From NCBI GenBank assembly GCA_030754655.1, contig JASLZX010000002.1, positions 66,415 to 130,414 of the forward strand: 64,000 bases of DNA, read 5' to 3'. The DNA is from UBA8886 sp002731655. Lineage in GTDB: Archaea > Thermoplasmatota > Poseidoniia > MGIII > CG-Epi1. The position numbers were made by a program, and so were the translations under genes. Positions 24,933 to 33,265 of this stretch are shown here, one piece after another. The notes below the pieces were generated by a model. That model was not told the origin of the DNA and searched no databases. It saw only the letters and a list, made by a program, of their open reading frames with translations. Position 1 is the stretch's first letter. The number at the start of each line of letters is the position of its first letter.

Positions 24933-27179
24933 TTAGCCTTTCTTTAACTGCTCTTGCAGCGCGTTAATCAGCGCGCTGGCGGTGCCCTCGCGGCCACCGG
25001 TGAGCGTTGCAAAGCTCTCGGCGCCGATGAGCGCGCACGTCGTCGCTTCGTCGAGCTTGGCGCGCCCCGCAAGGCGCTTGATGAAGCCGACCTGCTTTGG
25101 CGAAGCTGCGCGCGGCTGGCCCGCAGTGCGCTCCTGCAGAGCGTTAATCAGCGCGCTGGCGCTCCCCTCGCGGCCGCCGGTCAGCGCTGCGTAGCTCTCG
25201 GCGTCAACGAGCGCGCACGCCGCCGACTCGTCGAGCTTGGCGCGTTCCGTCAGGCGCTTGATGAATCCGACCTGTTTCTCGGAGGCGGGAACGTCCATTC
25301 CTTCGGTCAGCGGCTGCAGCTGTTCGATGAGTGCGCCGACCGCCTCGCCGTCCAGCTCCTCGATATCCTTGCCCGCCAGCAGCGGCTCTGCCGCCTCGCC
25401 CGCCTGCTGCGTGAGCGAACGCAGGTAGGCCAGCTGCCGCGGGGTTCCGCGCGACTTCTTGCTCTCGAGCGCGGCGGTGTGCAGCGCGCCGAAACGCTCG
25501 GCGAATTCGTGCCACGTCTGTGCCGCGGCGGCCTTGCCGCCTTCGACCTGGTCGAGCTGCACTTCCATTCCCGCTGTGAAAGCGGTCGAGAAAATTCCTT
25601 CGCTGGTGGTGCCGTAGCAAGGGGCGACCTGCTCCCACATCGTGCAGCCCGCGTCGGTCGCGTAAAGCCGCCCTTTTTCGTCGCGCGCATACTTGCGGTC
25701 GAGCAGCTTGCGGATGGTTTCGGCGTAGGTTGACGGGCGGCCGATTCCCTCCGCCTTCATCTTCGTCACCAGTCCGTGCTGCGTGTAGCGGCCGGGCGGC
25801 TTGGTAGCGTCCTCGACCAGCTCGCATCCGTCGAACGGTAACGTGTCGCCGACGGCAGCATCCGCCAGTGGTGACACCGGCGCTGCCGGCTTCAGCAGCC
25901 CGGCATACGCTGCTTCCCAGCCGGCGAAAGTGCGCCATTCGGTTTTCCCCGCGGCGGTCCAGCCGCCCGCCTCGCCCGCTAGCTTCAGCCGCTGCCATTG
26001 CGACGGCGACATCTGGCTGGCGGCGAAGCGCGCCCAGATGAGCGAGTAGAGCCGCGCTTGCTCCCGCTCGAGTCCCTGCGGCTCGCGCGCCTGCGGCCGC
26101 GTCGGCCGAATCGCTTCGTGGGCGTCCTGCACCCCCTTGCCGCCGTCACCGCCCCCGACGCCACGGCCGAGATGCGATGCGTCCCACTCGTGCTCGATGT
26201 AGGCGCGCACCTCCTTCCGCGCGTCAGCCGAAGTGCGGGTCGAGTCGGTCCGCATGTAGGTGATGTGTCCCGCCTCGTAGAGCTGCTGCGCCAGTCGCAT
26301 CACGCGCGCCGGCCGCCAGCTCAAACGCTGGCCCGCGGCTGCGAGCAGCGTGTCGGTCGTAAATGGCGGCCGCGGCCGCTTCTGGAAGCCATCAACGCTA
26401 GCGGCGGTCAGCACCAAAGAACCGGCCGCTTCCATTGCGGTATAAGCCGATTCGGCATTCTTGCTGTCGCCGGTGCGGTCGCTCCGTTTCTTGCCCTTCG
26501 AGTCGCGCCAGTCATCGTCGAACTGCACGCGCAGTTCGACGCCGTCTGCAGTCAGGTGGACTTCCCAGTAGGGGATTGGCACGAACGCCTCGATTTCGCG
26601 CTCGCGCTCGACGACGAAGCCGAGCGTCGGCGTCTGCACGCGTCCCATCGAAGCGAGATTCCATGAGCGGCAGAAACGGGAGCCGCGGAAGCCAATCAGC
26701 CGGTCCATCAGCCGCCGAATCATTGCCGCTTCCACGAGCCCGATATCGACGTCCCCCGCCTCCTCGAGTGCGGCGGCAATTGCCGTTTTCGTAATCTCGT
26801 TGAACGTCACCCGCTTCACCGCACCCAGGCTACCGAGCAGCTCGGCCAGCCGCCAAGCAATGAACTCGCCCTCACGGTCGGGGTCAGTCGCAACCAGCAC
26901 TTCGTTGACACCGCTCTTGCGACTGTCGGCGAGCAGTTTGCGGATGATGCTCTCCGCGCCCTTGGTGTAGCCCCATTCGGGCGCCGGCAGTTCGCCGTCG
27001 GCGGCAGCCCACATCGCTTTGCGCCCCTCCTTGCCCTCGTTCGGCAAATCTTGAACGTGGCCGCGGCAGGCGCGGACCAGGAAATCCTTGCCTAGATAGC
27101 GCTGGATGGTGCGCGCTTTGGCGCCCGATTCGACAACCAGCAGCCGGGTCACGCCGCCCCCGCGTTGCTCGCGGCTCAT
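24933..27179 (-). CDS. topA: Type IA DNA topoisomerase with repeated C-terminal module
   Basis: A 748-residue enzyme that relaxes negative supercoils. The Toprim domain opens LLVVESGAKARTIQRYLG and holds ATDPDREGE. The catalytic Tyr lies in HITYMRTDST, and MGRVQTPTLGFVVERE is a further family motif. Classical zinc fingers are not seen. Instead, the last ~180 residues contain three copies of a small helical motif starting (P/E)KQVGFIKRL or RQLAYLRSL, the last two almost identical over 60 residues. The frame is open upstream of 27179, but the added residues are unrelated to the family, so MSREQRGG at 27179 is used (an in-frame GTG at VTRLLVV is an alternative). Confidence 0.93.
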   Translation of the reverse strand: MSREQRGGGVTRLLVVESGAKARTIQRYLGKDFLVRACRGHVQDLPNEGKEGRKAMWAAADGELPAPEWGYTKGAESIIRKLLADSRKSGVNEVLVATDPDREGEFIAWRLAELLGSLGAVKRVTFNEITKTAIAAALEEAGDVDIGLVEAAMIRRLMDRLIGFRGSRFCRSWNLASMGRVQTPTLGFVVEREREIEAFVPIPYWEVHLTADGVELRVQFDDDWRDSKGKKRSDRTGDSKNAESAYTAMEAAGSLVLTAASVDGFQKRPRPPFTTDTLLAAAGQRLSWRPARVMRLAQQLYEAGHITYMRTDSTRTSADARKEVRAYIEHEWDASHLGRGVGGGDGGKGVQDAHEAIRPTRPQAREPQGLEREQARLYSLIWARFAASQMSPSQWQRLKLAGEAGGWTAAGKTEWRTFAGWEAAYAGLLKPAAPVSPLADAAVGDTLPFDGCELVEDATKPPGRYTQHGLVTKMKAEGIGRPSTYAETIRKLLDRKYARDEKGRLYATDAGCTMWEQVAPCYGTTSEGIFSTAFTAGMEVQLDQVEGGKAAAAQTWHEFAERFGALHTAALESKKSRGTPRQLAYLRSLTQQAGEAAEPLLAGKDIEELDGEAVGALIEQLQPLTEGMDVPASEKQVGFIKRLTERAKLDESAACALVDAESYAALTGGREGSASALINALQERTAGQPRAASPKQVGFIKRLAGRAKLDEATTCALIGAESFATLTGGREGTASALINALQEQLKKG
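24951..25293. repeat. Tandem repeat inside topA (180-bp period)
   Basis: The stretch 24951-25113 is repeated at 25131-25293 with few differences, an exact 60-codon offset that keeps frame. The repeat codes for the C-terminal motif KQVGFIKRL...AKLDE...ALTGGREGSASALINALQE. High DNA identity implies a recent duplication or ongoing gene conversion. Confidence 0.85.
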
Positions 27180-27206
27180 AAACGTTGCGACTCGCGCACG
27201 CGCACG

Positions 27207-27225
27207 GGGAGACTGCAAGTCTCCC
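27207..27225. other. Perfect 8-bp stem-loop in the topA leader
   Basis: GGGAGACT (27207-27214) pairs exactly with AGTCTCCC (27218-27225) around GCA. It lies between topA and the divergent CoA-binding gene. If topA is transcribed from TTAATC (27235-27240, minus strand), it would be close to the 5' end of that mRNA. Confidence 0.5.
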
Positions 27226-27262
27226 TGCCCAAACCAGATTAACCGCCGGCCGCTAGCGAGCC

Positions 27263-27649
27263 ATGGTGCTCGAAGCGTTGCAGCGGCCCGGCGTGCACAT
27301 CGCGCTGGTCGGCGCATCGAACGACCCTGCCAAGTTTGGCAACCGCATCTTCCGCGACCTCGTCGCGAAGGGCTACGCGGTCTGGCCGGTCAACCCGCGC
27401 GAGCCGAAAATCGAAGGCGTCGCCGCGCACGCCGACCTCGAGTCGCTGCCCAGCAAGCCCGACATCGTCAACTTCGTCGTCCCGCCAAAGGTCGCGTTGG
27501 CGGTTGCGAAACAGGCGCTCGCGCTCGGCATCCGCCGGCTCTGGTTCCAGCCCGGCTCGGAGAGCGACGAGCTGAAGGCGTGGCTCGTTGAGCAGGAAGG
27601 CGTTAGCGCGCTGACCGATGCGTGCATCATGGTGCAGAGCGCAGGCTGA
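27263..27649 (+). CDS. CoA-binding domain protein
   Basis: A 128-residue Rossmann-fold protein of the CoA-binding (YccU-like) family. The loop LVGASNDPAKFGNRIF, the WPVNPRE strand end and PDIVNFVVPP are the family motifs. Such single-domain proteins bind CoA or a nucleotide but their function is unsettled. The ATG at 27263 is 24 nt after GATTAACC (27237-27244). The gene converges on alaS with a 1-nt gap. Confidence 0.87.
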   Translation: MVLEALQRPGVHIALVGASNDPAKFGNRIFRDLVAKGYAVWPVNPREPKIEGVAAHADLESLPSKPDIVNFVVPPKVALAVAKQALALGIRRLWFQPGSESDELKAWLVEQEGVSALTDACIMVQSAG

Positions 27650-27650
27650 T

Positions 27651-30380
27651 TCAGCCCGTAAGCGCCTTGCGGGCGGCCGTCGCGAGCGCCTCGAGCGCCT
27701 CGGCGGTGCGGTTGGCCGGCACTGCGCCCTGCGCGTGCGTCGGTGCGCCGCCGCCGCCGCCGCCTGCGGCCTTGGCGGCGGCGCCAGCCAGCGCGCCGCA
27801 GTCGACCGCGACCTTGCCGCCGCGCGCAGCCATGACGTGCCCCTTGCCGCCGCCGCGGGTCGCGAGCACCACCAGCGCATCGCCGCTAGTGCTGAGCCGG
27901 CGCGCCAGCTCCTGCATTTCGGTGAGCGGCGCGTCGCCGCAGTCATTTATATATAAATCGATGGAGCCGATGCGCTCCGCTGCGAGCTCCCCCGCCCGGC
28001 CTTCGGCGCGCTCTTTCTCGAGCGCCGCAACGCGCGAGCGCAATTCCTTGCGCTCGTCCATCAGCTTGCCGGCGGCGTCCACCACCTGCTCGAGCGGCAC
28101 ACCCAGCGTCGCGGCAGCCTGCTCCAGTAGCTCGCGCTCCGCTTGCGCGGCGGCGATCGCAGCTGTGCCAGCCGAGAATTCGATGCGTTCCACGCCGTCC
28201 TGGATGCGCTCGGTCCTCAAAACCTTGATGGCCAGCAGCGCGCCAGTGCGTGGAACGTGGGTGCCGGCGCACGCCTGCGCGTCGATTCCGGGGATTTCGA
28301 CTACACGCACGTCGCGGTAGTTGGGTGCGCCGCCTTGGTAGAGAGTCGCTCCGTGGAGCGCGTCGGCCGCCTCGCGCGTCATGAACTTCGCTTGGATCGG
28401 GTGGTTGTCGTGGACGATGCGGTTCGCCTCGCGCTCGAGCGCCGCGACCGCGGCGCGCTCGAGCCGCTGGTGGTGGGTAATGTCGAGCCGCGCCGACTCG
28501 GTCGCTTTACGGGCGCCCGCCTGCCAGACGTGCGGCCCGAGCGTGCGCCGCGCCGCCGCGCCGATGACGTGTGTGGCGGTGTGGTGCTGCGAGAGCGCGT
28601 CGCGCCGGGTGCCGTCGACCGTCCCCTTTACGGCCGTCCCGACCGGCGGTACGTCGCCCTCGAGCGTGTGCAGCACCGCGTCGCCGCGCTTCCGGACCTC
28701 GCTGACGTGCGCCTCGCCGCCCTCCCAGCACAATGCTCCGGCATCGGCTGGCTGCCCGCCGCCCTCTGGGTAGAATAACGTGCGGTCCAGCGCGACGGTG
28801 TCGCCGTCGACCCAGGTCACGTTCGCGTCGAATTCGCGCGCGCCCATATCGTCGTAGAACGCCAGCTCGGTCGGCGGCACCTGCTCCGCTGCAGTCTTGG
28901 CGGTCGGCTTTTCCGCCGCCGCATGGCGCTCGGCGACGAGCGCCATGAAGCCGTCCGGCACCGCGACGGTTGCCCCTTGCTCGGCGGCGAACTCCGCCAC
29001 CACTGCAGGCGGCAGCCCCTGCGAGTCGTAAAGCTCGACGAGCCGTTCGCCGGTAATCTCGCCCGCGCCGAGCGTCCGTTGCACCGTGCGCCGGCCGCGC
29101 TCGAGTGTTGCGTCGAATCGTTCGCTCTCGAGCGCGACCAGCTCCAGGATGTGGTCGCGCCGTCCCGCCAGCTCGGGGTAGGTCGGCGCAAGTTCTTCCA
29201 GGTGCTGGCCGACGACCTGCGGTAGCGCCTCGGGAATTCTCAAATCGCGCAGCAGGAGTAGCGTCCGCCGTAGCACCATCCGCGCCAGGTAGCCGGCGCG
29301 CACGTTGCTCGGGACGACGCCGTCGCCGAACATGAACGCCAACGTCCGTGAGTGGTCGGCGACCGCGAACGCCTTCTCGAGTGGCTCGATGGTGCTGCGC
29401 AGCTCCTCGAGCGTCAGCTCGTGGCCCGCCTCGCGGAGCCTGCCGAGTACCTGTTCGCGCAGGCTGGCAAGGTCGGCACCGTAATCTATCGAGAGCAGCC
29501 CGCAGACGCGGGCGTTCTCGGCAATCAGCGCGCCCGCCTGGCCGAGCTTGCCCGCAAGGCCCGCCTCACGCGTCAGCAATTCCACGGCGGCGGGGAAGAC
29601 GGCCTCGTAGATTGTCCCGGTGCCTTGCGACGCCCAGACCATCCGTTCCAGCCCGTAGCCAGTATCAACGATGGAGCGCGACATGCGGCGGAAGCGGTCG
29701 CCCTCCAACTCGATGTCGCCTTGCGGGTCATCGACAAGGTCCATGAAGACCAGCGTCGCCAGTTCTAGGCCCCCAGCCAGCACCTCGAGCGCCTCACCGC
29801 CGTTGCCGCCGCCGACCCACGGGTTTTCCTTGTAGGTCAGCGCCGCAGCGGGGACGCCCAGTCCCGTGTAGAGTTCGTGGCAGAGCTCGACCGTGCGGTC
29901 TTGCCAGTATATTTGCTCGTCGTCGTCGGAGTTGAAGGCGTGGTGCGCCATCATCTCGAACGTCGTCAGGTGGCGCCCGCTGCGGCCGACCGACTCAAGG
30001 TCGTTGAGCCGGATGCAGGGCTGCGAAATCGTGAGTGGGTTGGCGGGCGGTCGCGCCAGCCCCGAAGTCACGTGCGGCTGGAATACCGCGATGGATGCAA
30101 TCGTCAGGTAGATATCGTCGCGCCAGCGTGCCACTACCGGCGCGCGCTCGACCCGCTTATGGCCCCGCGCTTCGAAGAAGGCGAGAAACGCTTCGCGCAT
30201 CTCCGCCAGCCCGAACGGCTGGTCGAAGAGTGGCGTGCCCAGGAACGAGTATTCGACGCAGGGCGCGTCGCCGCAGAGCGGCTGCTTTTCGAGCGCCCAG
30301 AAGTGGCTCCCGCAAGCGCGGCAGCGTTGGCGCTGGAAGCCGCCCTCGGAGAAAAATTCCAGTTGCAGTGCGCCGCCCAT
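27651..30380 (-). CDS. alaS: Alanyl-tRNA synthetase, archaeal type
   Basis: A 909-residue synthetase. The archaeal N-terminal zinc element (CRACG...LCGDAPC, residues 20-40) precedes the class II catalytic core. The editing domain carries HHTATH and the distant CAGTH, the four zinc ligands. The C-terminal DHHA1-type domain ends in a glycine-rich GGGGGG-containing segment typical of AlaRS. The start lies ~24 nt from a TTTTTACC box (30401-30408). A 14-bp AT palindrome (27945-27958) inside the coding sequence is unusual for this GC level. Confidence 0.96.
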   Translation of the reverse strand: MGGALQLEFFSEGGFQRQRCRACGSHFWALEKQPLCGDAPCVEYSFLGTPLFDQPFGLAEMREAFLAFFEARGHKRVERAPVVARWRDDIYLTIASIAVFQPHVTSGLARPPANPLTISQPCIRLNDLESVGRSGRHLTTFEMMAHHAFNSDDDEQIYWQDRTVELCHELYTGLGVPAAALTYKENPWVGGGNGGEALEVLAGGLELATLVFMDLVDDPQGDIELEGDRFRRMSRSIVDTGYGLERMVWASQGTGTIYEAVFPAAVELLTREAGLAGKLGQAGALIAENARVCGLLSIDYGADLASLREQVLGRLREAGHELTLEELRSTIEPLEKAFAVADHSRTLAFMFGDGVVPSNVRAGYLARMVLRRTLLLLRDLRIPEALPQVVGQHLEELAPTYPELAGRRDHILELVALESERFDATLERGRRTVQRTLGAGEITGERLVELYDSQGLPPAVVAEFAAEQGATVAVPDGFMALVAERHAAAEKPTAKTAAEQVPPTELAFYDDMGAREFDANVTWVDGDTVALDRTLFYPEGGGQPADAGALCWEGGEAHVSEVRKRGDAVLHTLEGDVPPVGTAVKGTVDGTRRDALSQHHTATHVIGAAARRTLGPHVWQAGARKATESARLDITHHQRLERAAVAALEREANRIVHDNHPIQAKFMTREAADALHGATLYQGGAPNYRDVRVVEIPGIDAQACAGTHVPRTGALLAIKVLRTERIQDGVERIEFSAGTAAIAAAQAERELLEQAAATLGVPLEQVVDAAGKLMDERKELRSRVAALEKERAEGRAGELAAERIGSIDLYINDCGDAPLTEMQELARRLSTSGDALVVLATRGGGKGHVMAARGGKVAVDCGALAGAAAKAAGGGGGGAPTHAQGAVPANRTAEALEALATAARKALTG

Positions 30381-30454
30381 GTCGCGCCATCCCGGACGGG
30401 GTAAAAAGCCCGGACCGGCGCTGCACTGGAGGCCGCCTACCGGACCGGCAATCG

Positions 30455-30460
30455 TTTATC
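30455..30460 (+). promoter_or_regulatory. TATA-like box of the OPT transporter gene
   Basis: TTTATC, about 25 nt upstream of the ATG at 30482, the only AT-rich run in the gap between alaS and this gene. Confidence 0.45.
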
Positions 30461-30481
30461 GCCTGCGTCGGTCGTGACGCG

Positions 30482-32650
30482 ATGGCAGCGGACCACGTGC
30501 CGTATGTGCCCGCGTCGCGGATCCTCCCGGAAATAACGCCGAAAGGCGTCGCACTGGCCGTAATCCTGGCGATGGTGCTGACGGCGGCCAACGTCTACTT
30601 GGGGCTCTACGTCGGGATGACCGTCTCCGCTTCGATTCCCGCGGCGGTACTCTCGATGGGTATGCTGCGCGCGATTGCCACCATCCTGCCGCGACAGGAG
30701 ACCAACATCCTTGAGAACAACTGGGTCCAGACCGCCGTCTCGGCGGGCGAGTCGCTCGCGGCGGGAGTAATCTTCACGCTACCGGCGTTGGTCGTGCTCG
30801 GGACGTGGGACGATTTTGCCTTCTTCCCGGTATTCGTCACCGCCGCCGTCGGCGGCACCATCGGGGTGCTATTCTCAATCAGTTTGCGCCGCATCTTTAT
30901 CATCCAGGAGCGGCTGCCCTATCCCGAAGGCGTAGCGTGCGCCGAAGTGCTCGTGGCGGGGGAAAAGGGCGGCGCGCAAGTCATGCCGATTATCGCCGGC
31001 ATCGCTTTCGGTGCGGTCTACAAACTCGGTGCGGCGCTCGAAATCGTGGTTGACGGCGTACTGCGCAAAGTCTCGCTCGGCCTCTGGCGTAACGGCTGGC
31101 ACGACCACTTCACGCTGCAGGGGCGGCTGCCGGAGTTCGGCACCGTCACTCAGTCGCGCACCACCTTCTTCTTCGGCATCGAGCTCTCGCCGGCGCTGCT
31201 CGCGGTCGGGTATATTGTCGGTCCGCTGATTGGGAGTTTCGTCTTCCTCGGCGGATTCCTCGGCGCGCTAGTAATCCTGCCACTCACCTCGGGGCTGCTG
31301 CTGCCGCCCGAAGGGATGTCGATTGGCGACTACGTCGGCTTCATCGAAATGCGCCGCCGCATGGTCGGGGTCGGGACGATGCTCGTTGGTGGACTCTATA
31401 CGCTGGTGCTGATGCGCGGGCCGGTTATCAAGGGCATCCGCGACATGCTTGAGAAGGTCAACGTCAGTGAAGACCGCAGCGGGCTTTCGCGGACCGACCT
31501 CGACCTTGACCCGCAGGTGGTCAGCCGGCTCTCGCTGGCGATGGCGCTGCCGATGGCGCTGATGGTCTGGTGGGTCTCGGGGCTCATCCTGCCGGCGCTG
31601 CTGGCGCTGCTGATAATCTTCAGTGCCGGCTATCTCTTCGCGGCGATAGCGGGCTACATGGCCGGGCTGCTCGGGAGCAGTAATAACCCGATTTCGGGCG
31701 TGACTATTATTGTCGTAATCTTCACCGCTTCGCTCTTCACGCTGCTCAATTGGTTGGTCTACGACGGCGCCCGCACGCAGGAGCTCGTCGTTGCCACTAT
31801 CGGCGTCGCCGCCTTCGTCTGCTGCGCCGGTGCGATTTCGGGTGACAACTTGCAGGACCTGAAGACGGGCAACATTGTTGGCGCCACTCCGTGGCGGCAG
31901 CAGATTGCGCAGCTGGTCGGCGTCCTCGCCGGTGCGCTGGTGATTCCGCTGGTGCTGAACCTGCTAATTTCAACCTACGAGCTCGGCAAGGACCTCGCGG
32001 CGCCGCAGGCGTTCCTGATGGCTGCGCTCGCGAGCGGCATCCTCGAAGGGACGATGGACTGGGCGATGGTGCTACTGGGCGCCGGCATTGCCTTCTGCCT
32101 GATTGCACTGCGCCACCACCGCGAAGAGTGGCGCGGGCTGCCGCTGCACCTGCTCTTCCTCTTCGTTGCGTATGGACTGTTCCTCGTCGGCGGCCTTGTC
32201 GAAGGGGCGTTGCCGGAGTTCGTCTTCATGGGCTCTCTCTTCGTCGCCGCCACGCTGGCGTGGATGTTCGAGCGCGGCAGTCTCGAGATTTCGGTCATGG
32301 CGGTCGCGGTCGGGATGTATCTCCCGATAATCATGTCGATTCCCATTTTTCTGGGTGGGATGATTCGGCTGACGGTCGACCGCCGGCTGGGGCTGGGCGA
32401 CGTGAGTGATGCCGAGCGCGACAAGGCACACGGCCCCGGCGTGCTCTTCGCCTCAGGGTTGATTGCGGGCGAAGCGATTATGGGTGTGCTGCTGGCATTC
32501 TTCGCCGTTTCGGGCGTCTATCTTGGGCTGCTCAACAACCCCCTCTTCTTCCCGGGACTGATGCTCTTCGCCTTCGCCGGCTTCAGCGCCGGCTGGTTCA
32601 CGCTGCGCGGCGCCGAGGACGACGTGATGGAAGCCGAGCTTGTTGACTGA
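30482..32650 (+). CDS. OPT family oligopeptide/metal-chelate transporter
   Basis: A 722-residue membrane protein with about 14-16 helices. The N-terminal segment TPKGVALAVILAMVLTAANV followed by YLGLYVGMTVSASIP is the signature of the OPT/YSL superfamily; the conserved NN-P motif is visible in SSNNPISGVT, and GDNLQDLKTG is a further family segment. These proteins import peptides or siderophore-like metal chelates using the proton gradient. The open frame continues upstream but would overlap alaS; the ATG at 30482 starts the family homology. The PqqD-like gene overlaps its 3' end. Confidence 0.9.
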   Translation: MAADHVPYVPASRILPEITPKGVALAVILAMVLTAANVYLGLYVGMTVSASIPAAVLSMGMLRAIATILPRQETNILENNWVQTAVSAGESLAAGVIFTLPALVVLGTWDDFAFFPVFVTAAVGGTIGVLFSISLRRIFIIQERLPYPEGVACAEVLVAGEKGGAQVMPIIAGIAFGAVYKLGAALEIVVDGVLRKVSLGLWRNGWHDHFTLQGRLPEFGTVTQSRTTFFFGIELSPALLAVGYIVGPLIGSFVFLGGFLGALVILPLTSGLLLPPEGMSIGDYVGFIEMRRRMVGVGTMLVGGLYTLVLMRGPVIKGIRDMLEKVNVSEDRSGLSRTDLDLDPQVVSRLSLAMALPMALMVWWVSGLILPALLALLIIFSAGYLFAAIAGYMAGLLGSSNNPISGVTIIVVIFTASLFTLLNWLVYDGARTQELVVATIGVAAFVCCAGAISGDNLQDLKTGNIVGATPWRQQIAQLVGVLAGALVIPLVLNLLISTYELGKDLAAPQAFLMAALASGILEGTMDWAMVLLGAGIAFCLIALRHHREEWRGLPLHLLFLFVAYGLFLVGGLVEGALPEFVFMGSLFVAATLAWMFERGSLEISVMAVAVGMYLPIIMSIPIFLGGMIRLTVDRRLGLGDVSDAERDKAHGPGVLFASGLIAGEAIMGVLLAFFAVSGVYLGLLNNPLFFPGLMLFAFAGFSAGWFTLRGAEDDVMEAELVD

Positions 32651-32969
32651 CTTGCGTGAGTTGCGGGTCATCCCGCTCGCGGAATTACAGCGAGACGAAG
32701 TGGGGGCATTTCTCGAGCGTGAGCGGAGCGGCTCGCGCCTCGGTCGGCTGCTCGAGCGCTGGCTGCGCGTGCCCCCGACGGTAAGAGTAGAACTAGACGA
32801 CTTCGGCGCCGCCGCCTGGAAAACGATGCGCGGCGGCGTTCCCGTGCGGCAGGTCGGCGAGGAATTGCGCCGCGAGTTCGGCGATGCAGCGGAGCCGCTG
32901 TGGGAGCGGCTTGCCGAGTTCATCGCGCTGGCCGAGCGGGGCGGGTTGCTGCGACTCGAAGCGTTATAG
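32640..32969 (+). CDS. PqqD-like small protein
   Basis: A 109-residue protein. Its C-terminal half (ELDDFGAAAWKTMRGG, VRQVGEELRREFG) has the pattern of PqqD-type peptide-binding winged-helix domains: a D-x-x-G-x-x-x-W strand, then helix-turn-helix. PqqD-like proteins usually deliver a substrate peptide to a radical SAM enzyme, but no such peptide or partner is nearby. The start is uncertain (TTG at 32640 or 32643), overlapping the transporter gene by ~11 nt. Confidence 0.6.
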   Translation: MLTDLRELRVIPLAELQRDEVGAFLERERSGSRLGRLLERWLRVPPTVRVELDDFGAAAWKTMRGGVPVRQVGEELRREFGDAAEPLWERLAEFIALAERGGLLRLEAL

Positions 32970-33030
32970 AGTGCTTCAATCGCGGTCGAAGATATTTTTT
33001 ATATCATGCCTCTTGCTTGGGTGAAAGCAG
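32970..33030. promoter_or_regulatory. AT-rich promoter region
   Basis: Contains ATATTTTTTATAT at 32992-33004, the strongest TATA-like run in this part of the window, about 32 nt before the ATG of a short response-regulator remnant. Confidence 0.55.
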
Positions 33031-33159
33031 ATGACAATTCCCATTCTGGCCGTAGACGACGACCACGCAGTCCGAATCTCACTTTCCGTAATGTTCCGGA
33101 AGTGGAGTGACTTGGAACTTGCGATCGCTGAAAGCGCCGAGGCACCCGGTGAGCAGTAG
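33031..33159 (+). pseudogene. Truncated response-regulator receiver domain (42 residues)
   Basis: The translation starts MTIPILAVDDDHAVRISLSV and ends AESAEAPGEQ. This is the first third of a receiver (CheY-like) domain: the ILxVDDD acidic pocket and first helix, then the second strand with AES. A stop follows at codon 43, before the phosphoacceptor Asp expected near residue 54. It cannot be a working receiver. The strong TATA box upstream suggests it is the left-over 5' end of a once-active regulator gene, although a short expressed peptide cannot be excluded. A further ORF of 23 codons (33173-33244) follows a GGAGGG sequence. Confidence 0.6.
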
Positions 33160-33239
33160 GAGGGACGTAAACATGGTCCAAATCCGCATGCCGCGCCAGT
33201 CAGGTCTGTTATTTAACTCCGGCAGTGCGAACCGACTGG

Positions 33240-33246
33240 TTTAATT
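33240..33246 (+). promoter_or_regulatory. TATA-like box of the JAMM-like gene
   Basis: TTTAATT, about 23 nt upstream of the GTG at 33266. A second AT run, TTATTTAA, lies at 33209-33216. Confidence 0.5.
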
Positions 33247-33265
33247 CACCCTGCGCTGGCGAGGG

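Noticed and set aside
30035..30481. Extended N-terminus of the OPT transporter
   Set aside because: It overlaps the start of alaS on the other strand; transporter similarity begins at 30482.
33173..33244. 23-codon ORF after a GGAGGG sequence
   Set aside because: Too short, no recognisable features, and ends within the next promoter; probably part of the decayed regulator.
32970..33265. tRNA or small RNA in the gap before the JAMM-like gene
   Set aside because: No T-loop consensus or long stem; the region is explained by promoters and a receiver-domain remnant.
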